Shown piece after piece: positions 20,301 to 30,300 of a stretch of 58,000 nucleotides of DNA. The stretch is taken from the NCBI RefSeq assembly GCF_030272615.1, contig NW_026728924.1, positions 314,001 to 372,000 on the forward strand. The letters run 5' to 3'. Every line of letters starts with the position of its first letter. Position 1 is the first letter of the stretch. Origin of the DNA: Cryptomeria japonica (taxonomy: Eukaryota > Streptophyta > Pinopsida > Cupressales > Cupressaceae). The notes under the pieces are model-generated. The model saw only the letters and a list, made by a program, of their open reading frames with translations. It was not told where the DNA came from and ran no database searches. Position numbers and translations under genes: made by a program.

Positions 20301-22923
20301 TGTTATCTGGTTTAGCCACAGCGACAATGTTTGAAATCCATGGGGAATAGTCAATAGGGCGGATAAATCCAGCCTCCAATAATTTTTCAATCTCAGCTTT
20401 AACAAGCAGAGCTATCTTAGGATTCATTTTTCGAATCTTTTGTTTCACGGGCTTAGCATCAGGAACTAAGACAATATTATGAGTAACAATCTTAGGATCT
20501 ATACCAGGCATGTCAGAATATGCCCAAGCAAAAATCTCAGGGAATTCATGCAATAGTTCTTCATATTGTTTCTGTTCCTCTTTATCCAAACATTTTCCAA
20601 TTTTAATGACTTTTTCTTTGTTGCAAGGATCCATCTTAACATCAGTGGTATCACTTATGAGAAGATTACTTTGTTGAGGAGTATCTTTTAACTGAGGGAA
20701 TTCTTTCACAGTCTTATCATCATCAATCTCTTTTCCAAAATAAGCTTCAGTGTTCAAACAATAAGGGAGTCCCCTATTGTGATGATAACGAGGAAGAGTG
20801 TCATAGGCTCCCAAGAACTCAGCTAAAGCGTCGTCGGTAGGGAAGATATCTAGAGCACAATCACCCGAAGAATCCTCATCAATATACTCAGGGTGTTGTA
20901 TTGATAAAGATGTAGAGATGGCATTAACACTAATGCATGGTCTTTTAGAGGTTTTAGTACGTCTGCAGGGATTATAGCCAAGTCCAAAGGCATAATGTTG
21001 AAAATTAGTCTCTAGAGGAACTCTAATCCCTTGTTCATTAGCACCACAACCTTTTCCATGATACCCATGCTTAGCAAAAATGTGAAAACCACGACCATAG
21101 CGATCAGCCACTTCAGGAAAAGAAGGTGGTTTTTCATAAGACAAAGAATCAAACTCTTCATAGTTATAGATGTGAGAAGAGGAAGTTTGAGAAGCGGCCA
21201 CAAAATTATTACTCATAACTTCAGGTAAGGTTGATTGACTTTTAGCTTCTTCTTTCTTTTCAACTTTGTGATTTCCAGCTTCTTCCTTCTTTTCAACTTT
21301 AAGTTCTCTAGAAGGAATCTTATATTCACCCACAAAGGTAGGGTTAAAGTCAAGAGATCCCCAATCATCTTCTACGAGAGCCTTCTCAGGATCAAAATCC
21401 TTTTTATGTGTAGTTTCAAGCCGAGAAGGATCTTCCTTAGGAATTCCAGATTCATCCCAAGGATTTTGATCATCGGAAAGCGAAGACTCATCGATAGGTT
21501 TCTTGTTTAAAGAGTCCTCACTAGACGAGGATGGCTTAGAAGAATCTCCTTTGGAATTAGATGTTTGTAGACAAGCTTGAAAATTAGTATCTCCCATCAA
21601 AGTATATGTCTTATTGTTATAAATGAATTTAACTTGTCTATCCAATGTAGAGGGGACAGCTTGCATACTGTGAATCCAAGGCCTCCCTAATAACAAGTTA
21701 TATGTCAGATTTCCCGGCATAACATGGATAGGAGTAGGAAAAGTAACAGGTCCCACTGTAAGAGGTAAGGTGATGATACCTAATGAAGTCTTAGCCACAT
21801 TGTCAAAGCCATGAATGGAACGAGAGTCAGGCTCCATAAGAGAAGTATCCACATTCATCTTATGCAATAGATTGATGCTACACACATTAAGGCCAGAGCC
21901 ATTATCTACTAGTGTTCGTCTTATAGCAGTGTCTTTCATGACAACCACAATCATCAAGGGATCATATTGTTGTTGGACTTCACTAGTAGGCAACTCATCT
22001 TGCGTAAACACAATTTGAGGCTTAGGATTCATCACAGAGTTAACAAAAGATGCTATATTACTAGATGTATTCGGTGGAGGAACATTCAAATCTTTCAAGG
22101 CATCTTGTAACATTCCATGATGAGCGGAAGAAGTTTGAATCAAATCCCAAAGGGATATCTTAGCAGGGGTAGTTTTAAGTTGTTCTATGAGATCATATTC
22201 CTTACCCATAACTTGCGAAATACGAGGAGCTTGAGGAAGAATTGGTTGAGGATTAGGAAGCGAAACTGGAATAACAGGAGGAGGATTGGGTTGCTTATTA
22301 TTTCTGGTATGATAACTCTCTCTAGTTATTTGCTTAGCATAATTGTAAGGACTTATAGGTAGTCTTCCTTGTACGGTAATGATTGGTTTATTCGGAGTAC
22401 AAAAGGAATCATGATCATACCTCCCTTGGACAGTAAGGAGAGGAGTCTTAGGAATTTGAAAGGTGGGAGAAGGATAAGAACCTTGGACTTCAAAGAGAGG
22501 TTTGTTATATTCATTCAAATTTATCATGTTAACCAACTTAGAGGTCTTGTTTTTGTTTATAGGTTTCGACAAAGCCACAAAGTCATCAAAGGAATCATCC
22601 AACAAAGCATAATCATATCGGTTAAAAGGTTTGTCTTTTGATTCAAAAGGAGACATCTCCTCATAGAGGGGATTATTGAAAACAACCATGTTACTAGATT
22701 CAGGGGAAGAGTGGATAGGGATGTATCCTTGAGAGGAATCATTCGACTTATCTTTCTCATCACACCTAAATGGCATAGTAACAAAGTTTATGAGTTTTTG
22801 GTAAAATGAAGGTTTAGCATCCTTAGGGTTTAAAAACTCATCTAAAGCTTCATCTAATTCATCTTGGCTATACTCATAATAATCATCAAATGCATGAACA
22901 TTTTGCAAATAGAAATCTGACAT
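17365..22923 (-). CDS. pol: Tat Gypsy pol polyprotein, 1852 aa, intact
   Basis: Uninterrupted frame. Residues 1-330 form a low-complexity N-terminal part with three PLxxVQG repeats (about 142-187) and a YDLIEQLKTTPAKISLWDLI segment typical of the region before protease. Aspartic protease lies around DNGSG (340-344) and LLGRPW. A G-patch-like stretch (609-650) has GYHGKGCG and AFGLGY. RT spans about 840-1030 with FRDLNKA, MPFGLKNA and YVDD (978-981). RNase H spans 1120-1240. The second, archaeal-type RNase H (1268-1395) has YFDGS, AEYEAL, YGDSQ and ADAMA. The integrase has an HHCC zinc finger (1499-1541) and a D1569/D1630/E1666 catalytic triad (DD35E), with a C-terminal FSVGDLVLY module. A Gag capsid domain and zinc knuckle are not recognisable. 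The ATG lies only 163 nt after the 5' LTR. All catalytic residues are present, so activity is plausible given Gag from elsewhere. Confidence 0.95.
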   Translation of the reverse strand: MSDFYLQNVHAFDDYYEYSQDELDEALDEFLNPKDAKPSFYQKLINFVTMPFRCDEKDKSNDSSQGYIPIHSSPESSNMVVFNNPLYEEMSPFESKDKPFNRYDYALLDDSFDDFVALSKPINKNKTSKLVNMINLNEYNKPLFEVQGSYPSPTFQIPKTPLLTVQGRYDHDSFCTPNKPIITVQGRLPISPYNYAKQITRESYHTRNNKQPNPPPVIPVSLPNPQPILPQAPRISQVMGKEYDLIEQLKTTPAKISLWDLIQTSSAHHGMLQDALKDLNVPPPNTSSNIASFVNSVMNPKPQIVFTQDELPTSEVQQQYDPLMIVVVMKDTAIRRTLVDNGSGLNVCSINLLHKMNVDTSLMEPDSRSIHGFDNVAKTSLGIITLPLTVGPVTFPTPIHVMPGNLTYNLLLGRPWIHSMQAVPSTLDRQVKFIYNNKTYTLMGDTNFQACLQTSNSKGDSSKPSSSSEDSLNKKPIDESSLSDDQNPWDESGIPKEDPSRLETTHKKDFDPEKALVEDDWGSLDFNPTFVGEYKIPSRELKVEKKEEAGNHKVEKKEEAKSQSTLPEVMSNNFVAASQTSSSHIYNYEEFDSLSYEKPPSFPEVADRYGRGFHIFAKHGYHGKGCGANEQGIRVPLETNFQHYAFGLGYNPCRRTKTSKRPCISVNAISTSLSIQHPEYIDEDSSGDCALDIFPTDDALAEFLGAYDTLPRYHHNRGLPYCLNTEAYFGKEIDDDKTVKEFPQLKDTPQQSNLLISDTTDVKMDPCNKEKVIKIGKCLDKEEQKQYEELLHEFPEIFAWAYSDMPGIDPKIVTHNIVLVPDAKPVKQKIRKMNPKIALLVKAEIEKLLEAGFIRPIDYSPWISNIVAVAKPDNKIRMCTDFRDLNKASLKDDFPLPNIDMIIDSTAGHALLSFMDGFSGYNQIFINPQDQYKTAFTTPWGTFCWIMMPFGLKNAGATYQRAMTLIFHDYMHKILEDYVDDILAKSFLRMDHVKVLRQIFERIRKYHMRLNPRKCVFGVDSGKLLGFIVSHRGIEVDTKKIDAIVNMPPPRNVSQLKSLQGKIQAIRRFVSQLADHTFPFTQLLKKDITFQWNEDCQQAFEDLKVYLASPPILQPAEPSKPFILYTAASSHALAALLAQHDKDGKECPVYYISRTLLDYETRYSVIERQCLAVVFATQKLRHYLLNSEVHVMVKFDPLKHLFSKTDLSGRLAKWVMMLTEFDLKFVSQREIKGQALTDHLVEAPSPFSFPNPESFPDDFILSIEKDETWELYFDGSKCHTGSGAGVVLVSPTKKPIPLSYRLNFLCTNNIAEYEALIAGIKAALALNVKHIHIYGDSQLIIRQVTGIYQAKQDKLSQYKDLAISLLQNFDSYTIEPVPRKDNRHADAMACVASLVSLEDPMVDLNFVIHNLTSPAIEDDSSLVTCCDFVDSDEWFSHIVRYLTDGTFPDSANRNTRARIRKLSARYIILSNVLYRRGYDGLLLRCLNKSEIPVALEEAHSGACGGHFGGKSLVHRLLRMGYYWQTMQKDSFSFVKKCHQCQQHNNLIHAPAQELRSQVASWPFSAWGLDLIGKISPPSSQGHTFIITATDYFTKWVEAIPLRSTTAEVICQFLLENIISRFGIPSTIISDNGTSFKNKDVKKFLEKYHIKHRFSTPYYPQSNGQAESSNKIIEQILRKTVNKHGKDWSNQLIYALWAYRTSVRIATGTTPYNLVYGADAIMPLELEIPSLRVSLKGIVDDDSYREQRLQQLEMLDEQRINALEHIQAYHKTLQRSYNDKVIQRSFSVGDLVLYENQRNVNALPAEKGKFSPNWLGPYIVIEDYGSGAYKIADVDGTPLKEPINAMHLRRYYV

Positions 22924-23066
22924 TTTGAAAAGATTGCATAAAATTTAAACACACAATGCAAAGAAACACAAGTTTTCTCCCCTTTTTTTTTTTTCTTTTT
23001 CTCTTTTAATGAAAAACACACTAAATCTAGATCTAGATCTAACAAATGCGATGCAAGAGGATAGAT

Positions 23067-23083
23067 TCATGTCAGGTTCACCA
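23067..23083 (-). promoter_or_regulatory. Primer binding site of the Tat Gypsy element
   Basis: The minus strand reads TGGTGAACCTGACATGA, three bases inside the 5' LTR end. It corresponds to a tRNA 3' end terminating in CCA; I could not identify which tRNA. It is almost the same as the site at 5070-5086. Confidence 0.75.
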
Positions 23084-23086
23084 AAA

Positions 23087-24747
23087 TGTGTAGGGGAAAA
23101 AGCGAGACTAGGACAATGTACCCTAATCCTAACTTTTGACACACATTGCGGAATACGAAAGAGCCTAGAGATATCGCACGGTTGGCTACTTCTTTTGGTG
23201 AAAGAGAGAGCCATGGGATATCTATTAGGATTTCTATTCCCTTGTTGAAATTGAAAGCTAAAATGATACAAGTTCAAACCCTAACCTCGAAATGTAAGTA
23301 TGAACTAGTAACAGGTTTGCAGAATTGAGATTAAACAATGAACAGCTGTAAATGTAAGGATAAAATAAGAATGCAGATATGTACCTGGAGTCGAAATCAG
23401 ACTGAAAATGTTCAGGACGGGGGCGCGGGTGCCACTGTCCTGAAAACTGCACCGGAGACCACTGTTTTGCACCCTGAAACACTGTCTGGAAACTGTCGGA
23501 AAGCTGTATGTCCGGAGGACCAGGGCGCCCAGCGCCTCTGTCCTAGGGACCAGGGTGCCCAACGCCCCTGTCCTGGCAGGACCAGGGCGCCCAGCGCCCC
23601 TATCCCAGTCTTCTGAGATGCAATTGCCCACAGAGTTCTGTCTCAGTCTCCTCTTTCCAGATCTGTGTCCTGCGGCGTCGTCCGAATCCTGAAACCTGCA
23701 ATAATATCTGAAAAGGGGGAAGGGCGGCTATATAGGGTTTTGCCTTAGTCAAACCCCCGCTTTGGTGATTTCCACCTCCACGAATAGCCAAGTTGTTTTG
23801 TAAAATGTATTGTGTGTGCAGACCTAGTGTGTGTGCAAGGTCCAAAATGCAAGAAAGCAAACTAGAGCAACCTAGAAAGTAAACCCTAATTGCTTGTAAA
23901 TGATAATGCAAATGCTCTAAATCAAGATGCAATGTGATCTAAAGCATGAATAAATGATGTATCAAAGCTTATGCAAAGACATGAAAACAACATGAAATCA
24001 TACCCAACCCTCAAGGGAGGAGTACAAGCCAATCTTCAGTCGGTAATCTCCTATTGTTCTTCAAATGTCTTCCAAGCCCTAATTGGATGAATGAATGGAT
24101 TTGATAGATGCTTGATAGAATGATGTTAAGTGTTGTTGAAGTCTTCAAAGATCTGCTCTTTCGCTGCATATGAAGTTCCTGGACACAAAAATCGGATCCC
24201 TTCAAATGAGGACAGAGAGCTTTTATGTATGAAACCCTAGGTCGTAAATTCATATTTTGGCCGACCTAGAGATTGAATATCCCGCCAATTTCTTGGGGTT
24301 AAGCTTTATTTTATGATTGGATCGCGCTCCCAAAATTTCGGAAAAAATGTCCGGGACCATGTTGCATGGGCGCCATGGTCCCGACAACTTTTCACCAAAT
24401 TTTCAGGGCCGTCGGATATGATGATTTTAGAGAGAATCCCAAAGTTACAGGTGATTTAGAGATGTTTAGACCCCGGAACCAAGCCCCCAAGTTCGAAATA
24501 GGACTTAATTAGGGTTTTTGATTAAGTGATGTATTAAAGAAATGAAATGCGAAGGGCGCGCTTTAGTGAAAGGGCCCTACTTTATGATGTAGAGAATGAT
24601 GAAATAAGACTTTAGACCTAATTAATTTGATTAATTAAGTGCTTAAGGAGAAATGCAATGCAGAATGCAAAATGCGCTTAAGGCGGGTGCTAAACTAGGT
24701 GTGAAATTGTACCACCCTAGCGAGTGCGTACAATTTACGACGCTACA
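23087..24747 (-). repeat. Tat Gypsy 5' LTR (right copy)
   Basis: 1661 bp. The minus-strand TATA-like motif CTATATAG at 23728-23735 is the presumed promoter of the polyprotein transcript. Differences from the left copy cluster in the GC-rich part (right-copy 23400-23660), mostly C/T and G/A, consistent with decay of methylated CpG and CNG sites. Confidence 0.93.
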
Positions 24748-25121
24748 TGGAGGTGTAACGTGTTTGAGGTGATATATTTGGGTCTAAGCTATTTCTTGAC
24801 TGACATTTCTTGATCCGCATGTAATATTGTATTGAGTATGGTTATAGTTTTGTAATTAGGTGGTGAGTGTTGATCCGACCTCAATGATTTCTCCAAGGTT
24901 GATGTCATGCATAAATAAATGTAACAATCTTGTATTCGAGTGTGATGATGTGTGGATGAGTGTATGTATGCTAAATGTATACATCTTTTGAAGGCAGAGA
25001 AGAAGTGTGAAGAATAAAGTTGTTTTATGCTTCAATAGAATTGAACCAGGCATTGAGATGTTATTCCACATTTCATAATTTCCAAATGTGATTGAAAATT
25101 GATTGTACAGGAAGTGATCCT
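24748..25121 (+). repeat. Copia-A 5' LTR, segment 2 of 3
   Basis: This continues the Copia-A LTR after the Tat insertion, starting with the duplicated TGGAG. It matches 34683-35050 of the 3' LTR. It is cut at ATCCT by the next solo LTR. Confidence 0.88.
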
Positions 25122-26304
25122 TGTTGGAATCCAAGAACACTAAGAGGGGGGAGTGAATCAGTGTTCTCCCAGAATGATTAAGTTTAACCTTATTAGCACA
25201 ACAACTAAGCAAATGGTATGCACAAAAGCTGATAACAAGTAGTAATGCAACCACAAAGATGAACACCATAATACCACAAATTTATATGTGGAAAACCTCA
25301 ATGAGGAAAAACCATGGTGGGATTGGAGACCCACAATATGTATCCACTAAGCAGATGAATAAATATTACATATAAGGGGTTGCACATGTAGGAAGGCCAA
25401 CAACCTAGAGTGCTCTTCTCATCACAAAAGGAGTCTCATTGACTATAAAAGATCTTTGAACTACAATCTAGAAATAAGAATGAACTACAAGAATAGCATC
25501 TCCTATGCCTGAGTACAGTTCCAATTAAGGTCAATGTCAGAGGTATTAAACCTCTTACATAAACCCAATTCGATCACCTATGATCGACCAAAATCTTTGA
25601 TATGATTACAACTTTATTCACACACAGATAATCCCATAACCCATGACCACATGCCATGATGTACAAAGAGATCTTACATCATATTTATACCAACCTAGGA
25701 CCTAAACAATTAGGTTGGCCACCTAAAAGATAATACAATAAATCCATTACATAAACCCGCAAACCAATAATAATCTAAGTCAGCCTAAGACTGAAACAAC
25801 ATTAAGGAAATAATAAATCCAACCGATCACGCATCGAGAGCATCCACAAACACGTTACATAAACTGGTCCATAACCTAACAAAATAGTATTAGGTCTAGT
25901 GCTAAATGTAGCACCACCAAAAGACTGGAACACGAACATGATAACCATCAGCATCCTAAAAAGCTTCTAGAAGCTACACCAACAACACTTATCAAATTCA
26001 TCAAAAGATCTTCAATAAAGCTTTGTTGATAAAACCCTTACCAGTAACCAAAAGACTTACTAGAACATATGATAGCTTCTGGATCATGAAATCCCAAACC
26101 AACTAAATGTGACACATACATGAATGACCGAACCAAACCAATTCCACCAATCTTAACATACCAAAGAATACTTGAGATGATCTCGAGATGAACATCAAAG
26201 TCCAACCATTTTGTCGAAACTCAGTAGATAGCCAAACAAGCTAGTGTTAACATCAATGATAAACATCAATGCAACACATAATCAATTCCTTCAAATTGCC
26301 AACA
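25122..26304 (-). mobile_element. Solo Copia-type LTR (LTR-C), minus strand
   Basis: 1183 bp from TGTTGGAATC to GCCAACA. The flanks ATCCT (25117-25121) and AGCCT (26305-26309) are a target duplication with one change; the intact Copia-A copy near 35049 supports AGCCT as the original. The sequence near its left end (GAGGGGGGAGTGAATCAGTG), and GTGGAAAACCTCAATGAGG further in, are reverse complements of features near the 3' ends of the other Copia LTRs, which fixes its orientation. No interior remains, so it arose by LTR-LTR recombination. Confidence 0.85.
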
Positions 26305-26627
26305 AGCCTTCCCTAGGCAGTGAGCCCTTTTTGTTTTGACTAGTAAGCTCTAGGCACTATGCTTGAATACATGTGCATTCCATATTGTAATACATGTAAT
26401 ATAGTACACCTATTTTGTGGGTTCATCCCCACCGTGGTTTTTCCCTAAACTGGATTTCCACGTCAAAAATCTTGGTGTTGTGTGTTGTTGATGTATGCTT
26501 TCATGTTTAATTGTTATATCTGAGAATAAGTTTAAGTTGCTTAAGTTTTTGAGACAACTTATTCACCCCCCCTAGCTCTCAGTTATCTGCCCTATTTCAT
26601 CAATTGGTATCTGAGCTATTTCCATCA
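26305..26627 (+). repeat. Copia-A 5' LTR, segment 3 of 3
   Basis: The last part of the 5' LTR, ending TTTCCATCA. It matches 35051-35372 and includes the conserved CCGTGGTTTTTCCC and TTCACCCCCCCTAG motifs. Confidence 0.88.
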
Positions 26628-26629
26628 AT

Positions 26630-26641
26630 TGGTATTAGGGC
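26630..26641 (+). promoter_or_regulatory. Copia-A primer binding site
   Basis: TGGTATTAGGGC lies two bases after the 5' LTR. It is a decayed form of TGGTATCAGAGC, which pairs with the 3' end of initiator tRNA-Met and is the usual Copia primer. Confidence 0.8.
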
Positions 26642-26682
26642 AGGTTCCTCCGAAGAAGCTTAATCATTTAAGGTGATCCGGG

Positions 26683-27640
26683 ATGGCAACTTACAAGAAG
26701 GAAAGTCCATGATTTGATGGTACCAACTACTCTCTTTGGAAGAGTCACATGGAGTGTCATTTGAGATGCATTGGTGAAACTTACTAGGATATTACTAAAA
26801 GAAAGTATACCATTCCTACAAATGGTCCTTCAACTTTGGATGAGATTAAAAGTGTTGAATACAATATTGGGGCTAAGGAAGCATTGTTGAGTTCTCTGAC
26901 TGATTCCAAGATGACAAATGTTATGAATTTGTAGTTTGCTCATGAGATCTAGAAGAATTTGGAAACTTTGTATGAAGGTGACAGTTATGTGAAGATTTTC
27001 AAGTTGTAGAGTCTAAAGAGAAAGTATAAAATGTTGAGGATAAGCGAAGATGAGAACTTCACTTCTTTCATGCAGAAGGTGAATGAACTTGTGTGCAATA
27101 TCAGATGTGCCAGTGGGAAGCTAGAAGAATCAGAGATTGTTGCTAAAGTGCTCAGATATTTACCTACATCCTACAAGCATAAAGTTGCTTATATTTCAAG
27201 GAGATCAGAATTGTGACAAATATAACTAGGGACATGTTGATTGGTAAGCTTTTCAGCTTTTGAGTTGAGTGAGTTTGGTGATTCTCTTCTAGAGGTAGAA
27301 TCTGCATTCAAGGTTACTATTTCTAGAAAGGATAAGTAAGTTTATGATCCGAGAGAAATTTATTCAAGAGGGATGTCCAAATATGAGAAGGAGAGGAAGG
27401 AAATTGAAGAATAAGAGTGAGAGATTGAGGAGCTTGAACCCCTTTTTGCCAAGAGAGTACCCAAAGGAGCTGGTAAGTACGAAGGGAAATTGCCTCTTAA
27501 ATGTTTTTCCTACAATAAGATAGTAAAGGTGTCTAGAAAGAGTTCCTAAGTCAAAACCTTACCAACCTAGATTTCAAAAGAGATGTTATTATGTTGATGA
27601 TGAAGGTGTGACAGATGATGAATCTGATAAAGGAGGTTCA
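26683..27640 (+). pseudogene. Copia-A gag remnant
   Basis: Starts ATGGCAACTTACAAG; the translated pieces FDGTNYSLWKSHME, EALLSSLTDSKMTNVM and MLRISEDENFTSFMQKVNEL are typical of the Copia gag domain (UBN2/gag-polypeptide families). A decayed zinc knuckle (KCFSYNKI) follows near 27.50 kb. Multiple TAG/TAA/TGA stops interrupt it from codon 10 on. Confidence 0.8.
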
Positions 27641-27729
27641 AGTGATAAGTAATGGGTGTTTATTTCTATCAAGGAAGATGATCCAATGCTTACTAGTTGC
27701 ATGAATGTGGAAAGAGATTTGGTTGTACA

Positions 27730-28910
27730 AGTTGAAGAGAAAGATTAATGGGTGATTGACAATGGATGCTCTCACTATATGATAGGTGATAAGAGTAAGT
27801 TTGTGAGTTTGGAAAAGTATGAAGACACCATTGTGAATTTTGGTGATGATAAAGCTAATATAATCCGCGGTAGAGGATCCATTTCTCTTGATGGTAAACA
27901 CAATATTAATGATGTCTTGTATGTATAAGGTCAAAAGCATAATCTCTTGAGTGTTGGACAGATGGTTGACAAGGTATATTATCTTCAATTTAAGAATGAC
28001 AAGTGTAGAATCTTGGGTAGTTCTGGAATTGAGATTGCATCAGGTACAAAGACTAAAGGTAATATCTTTCATTTAATTAGTGTTGGTAAAAGATGTTTGA
28101 TTGCTCAAGTAGATGAAAGTTTGTTGTAGCATAGAAGAATGTGTCATGTGAATTTTGATAACATTATTAAGATAAGTTCTACTCATGATGTGAGAGATCT
28201 TCCTAGGTTGATGAAACTTGCTAACACTATGTGAAAGGAATGTCAATTAGGGAAATAAACCAGAGTTACTTTCAAGAGTAAGAAGAATTATTCAAGTGAA
28301 TTATTGGATCTTGTGCATATTGATCTACGTGGTTCATCTAGAGTCAGGAGTTTGCAAGGAGATAAATCTTTCAAGTTGTTGATTGATGATTATTCTAGGA
28401 TGATGTGGGTTACTTTCTTAAGGGGGAAGTTTGAAGCTCTAGATAAGTTCAAGATTTTCAAGGCTATGGTTAGGATAGAGATAGGTTTGAAGTTGAAGTG
28501 TTTGAGATCTAACAAAGGTGGTGAATTCACTTCCGACGAGTTCAATGCATTTTGTGAAGAACATGTGATAAGAAGACAGTTGTCTACTTTGAGATCCCCT
28601 CAACAAAATGGAGTTGTGGAAACGAAGAACATAACCATTCAATAAATTTTCAGGACAATGATGTTGGAAGGAAATGTTCCGCATGTGTATTGGAGAGAAG
28701 TTGTGAGTACTATTGTTTACACTCTTAACTGGGTGCATATCAAAGGTGATACCGTTATAACTCATGAATTATGGTTTGGTAATGCTCCTACTATTAAATA
28801 TTTTAGAATTTTTGGAAGTAAATGTTATATAAATAAGGATGAAGATCTAGGAAAGTTTGATGCTAAATGTGATGAAGGAATATTTCTTGGTTAATCTACC
28901 AAAACCAAGG
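27730..28910 (+). pseudogene. Copia-A protease and integrase remnant
   Basis: WVIDNGCSHYMIGDKSKF (about 27751) is the Copia protease active-site region. It is followed by HNLLSVGQM, a decayed GAG-pre-integrase motif (HRRMCHVNFD), then integrase core pieces LLIDDYSRMMWVTFL (28376), LRSNKGGEFTSDEF (28504) and PQQNGVVETKN (28600), with the second catalytic Asp changed to Asn (SNKG where SDNG/SDQG is usual). Stops break the frame throughout. Confidence 0.85.
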
Positions 28911-29269
28911 CCTACCGATGTTATAACAAGAGACTGAGGAAGATAGTTGAGAGTGAAAATGTCAAGGTTGATGAAAGCAATGAGAGACAATCCAGACCTC
29001 ATAGATATGATTCAGATGATCAAAATGACAATGCAAACAATGCAAAGAAAACTCAAACCCAAAATCAAGTCTAGATTATTCCAGTGAATCCAGTGCCTCA
29101 AGGAGAAGGAACTAGTGCAAGTCCTAAAGGAACAAAAAAAGAGTCTAAAATTCACGAAAAATCCTAAGACTCCCAGGTATGTAAGACTGAATCATTCTGA
29201 AAGTTAGATCATAGGGGATAGAAATAAAGGTGTTCAAACAAGAAGAAGAATTGTTGAAGATCAAGTTGA

Positions 29270-30300
29270 GTAATGTTTGATTTCAAAGATTGAATGTAAG
29301 GATGTGAATGAAGCATGTAAAGATGAACATTGGGTAAAAGAAATGGAATAAGAATTGAAGCAGATTGAAAAGAATAATACATGGGATCTTGTTTCTAGAC
29401 CTAAGGACAAAAATGTATTTGGAACCAAATGGGTCTTCTGGAGCAAATTGAATGAGCAAGGTGAAGTTGTTAGAAATAAATAAAGACTTGTTTGTAAAGG
29501 ATATTTATAAATGGAAGGAATTGATATTGAAGGAACTTTTGCCCCTGTGGCAAGGATTGAAGTTGAAAGATTGTTTCTTGCTTTTGCTGCGTACAAGGAT
29601 TTCAAAGTCTATCAGATGGATGTCAAGTAAGCATTTATGAATGGTGAATTGGAATAAGAGGTGTACATTGAGCAACCAGATGTATTTCAATTGTCTAATC
29701 AAGGTGATATGGTTTTCTGGTTGAGGAAAGCTTTGTATGGACTGAAGAAAGCCCCAAGAGCATGGTATGCCAGATTGGATAAGTATCTGTTGAAGCTAGG
29801 ATTTAACAAAGGTACTGTTGATAGTAATCTGTACTTCAAGTTTGATCATGATAACATTTTGATTGTTGAAGTTTTTATTGATGATATTATCTTTGGAGGG
29901 AATGAAAGTTTGTGCAAAAACTTTGTTAATGAAATGCAGATTGAATTTGAAATGTCTATGATTGAGAGATGAAATTCTTTTTGGGATTGCAAATCACACA
30001 ATCAAAAAAAGAAATCTTTATATCTCGGTCCAAGTATGTAAAAGAGTTGTTGAAGAAGTTTGGTTTGGAAGATACAAACCTGGTTGGAACTCCTATGGTG
30101 ATTGGATGTAATTTGACTAAAGATGATGATTCCTTTAAAGCAAATCAAACTAGACATAGATCTATGATTGTTAGACTAATCTATTTAACTTAGAACAGAC
30201 CTAATATCATGAATGCAGTTTGTCTTGTTTCTATATTTCAAGCTAATCCTAACGAATCTCATGTTGTAGCTATCAAAAGAATTTTTAGATACTTGAAAGG
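29270..30300 (+). pseudogene. Copia-A reverse transcriptase remnant and start of RNase H
   Basis: Recognisable pieces are NNTWDLVSRPKDKNVFGTKW, KALYGLKKAPRAWYARLDKY (29727), FIDDIIFGG (the YVDD region, 29873) and FFLGLQITQSKKEIFI. RNase H starts at about 30150 (RSMIVRLIYLT, RPNIMNAVCLVS) and is cut after RYLKG by the solo Gypsy LTR. Stops often sit at expected Gln codons. Confidence 0.88.

Larger units (their letters stand above)
11818..24747 (-). mobile_element. Tat-lineage Ty3/Gypsy element with antisense PMD gene
   Basis: A 12,930-bp element: LTR 1661 bp, interior 9608 bp, LTR 1661 bp, with an exact 5-bp target duplication TGGAG (11813-11817 and 24748-24752). The empty site is preserved in the Copia-A 3' LTR near 34683 (TTTTTGGAGGTGTAACG). 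Minus-strand order: 5' LTR (right), PBS, one long pol polyprotein, an antisense PMD gene, PPT, 3' LTR (left). A second RNase H of the archaeal type upstream of integrase is diagnostic of the Tat lineage (Ogre, Grande, Retand relatives). The LTRs differ at about 27 sites by eye (about 21 transitions, 6 transversions, no indels), roughly 98.4% identity. It is the youngest element here whose age can be gauged. Confidence 0.93.
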
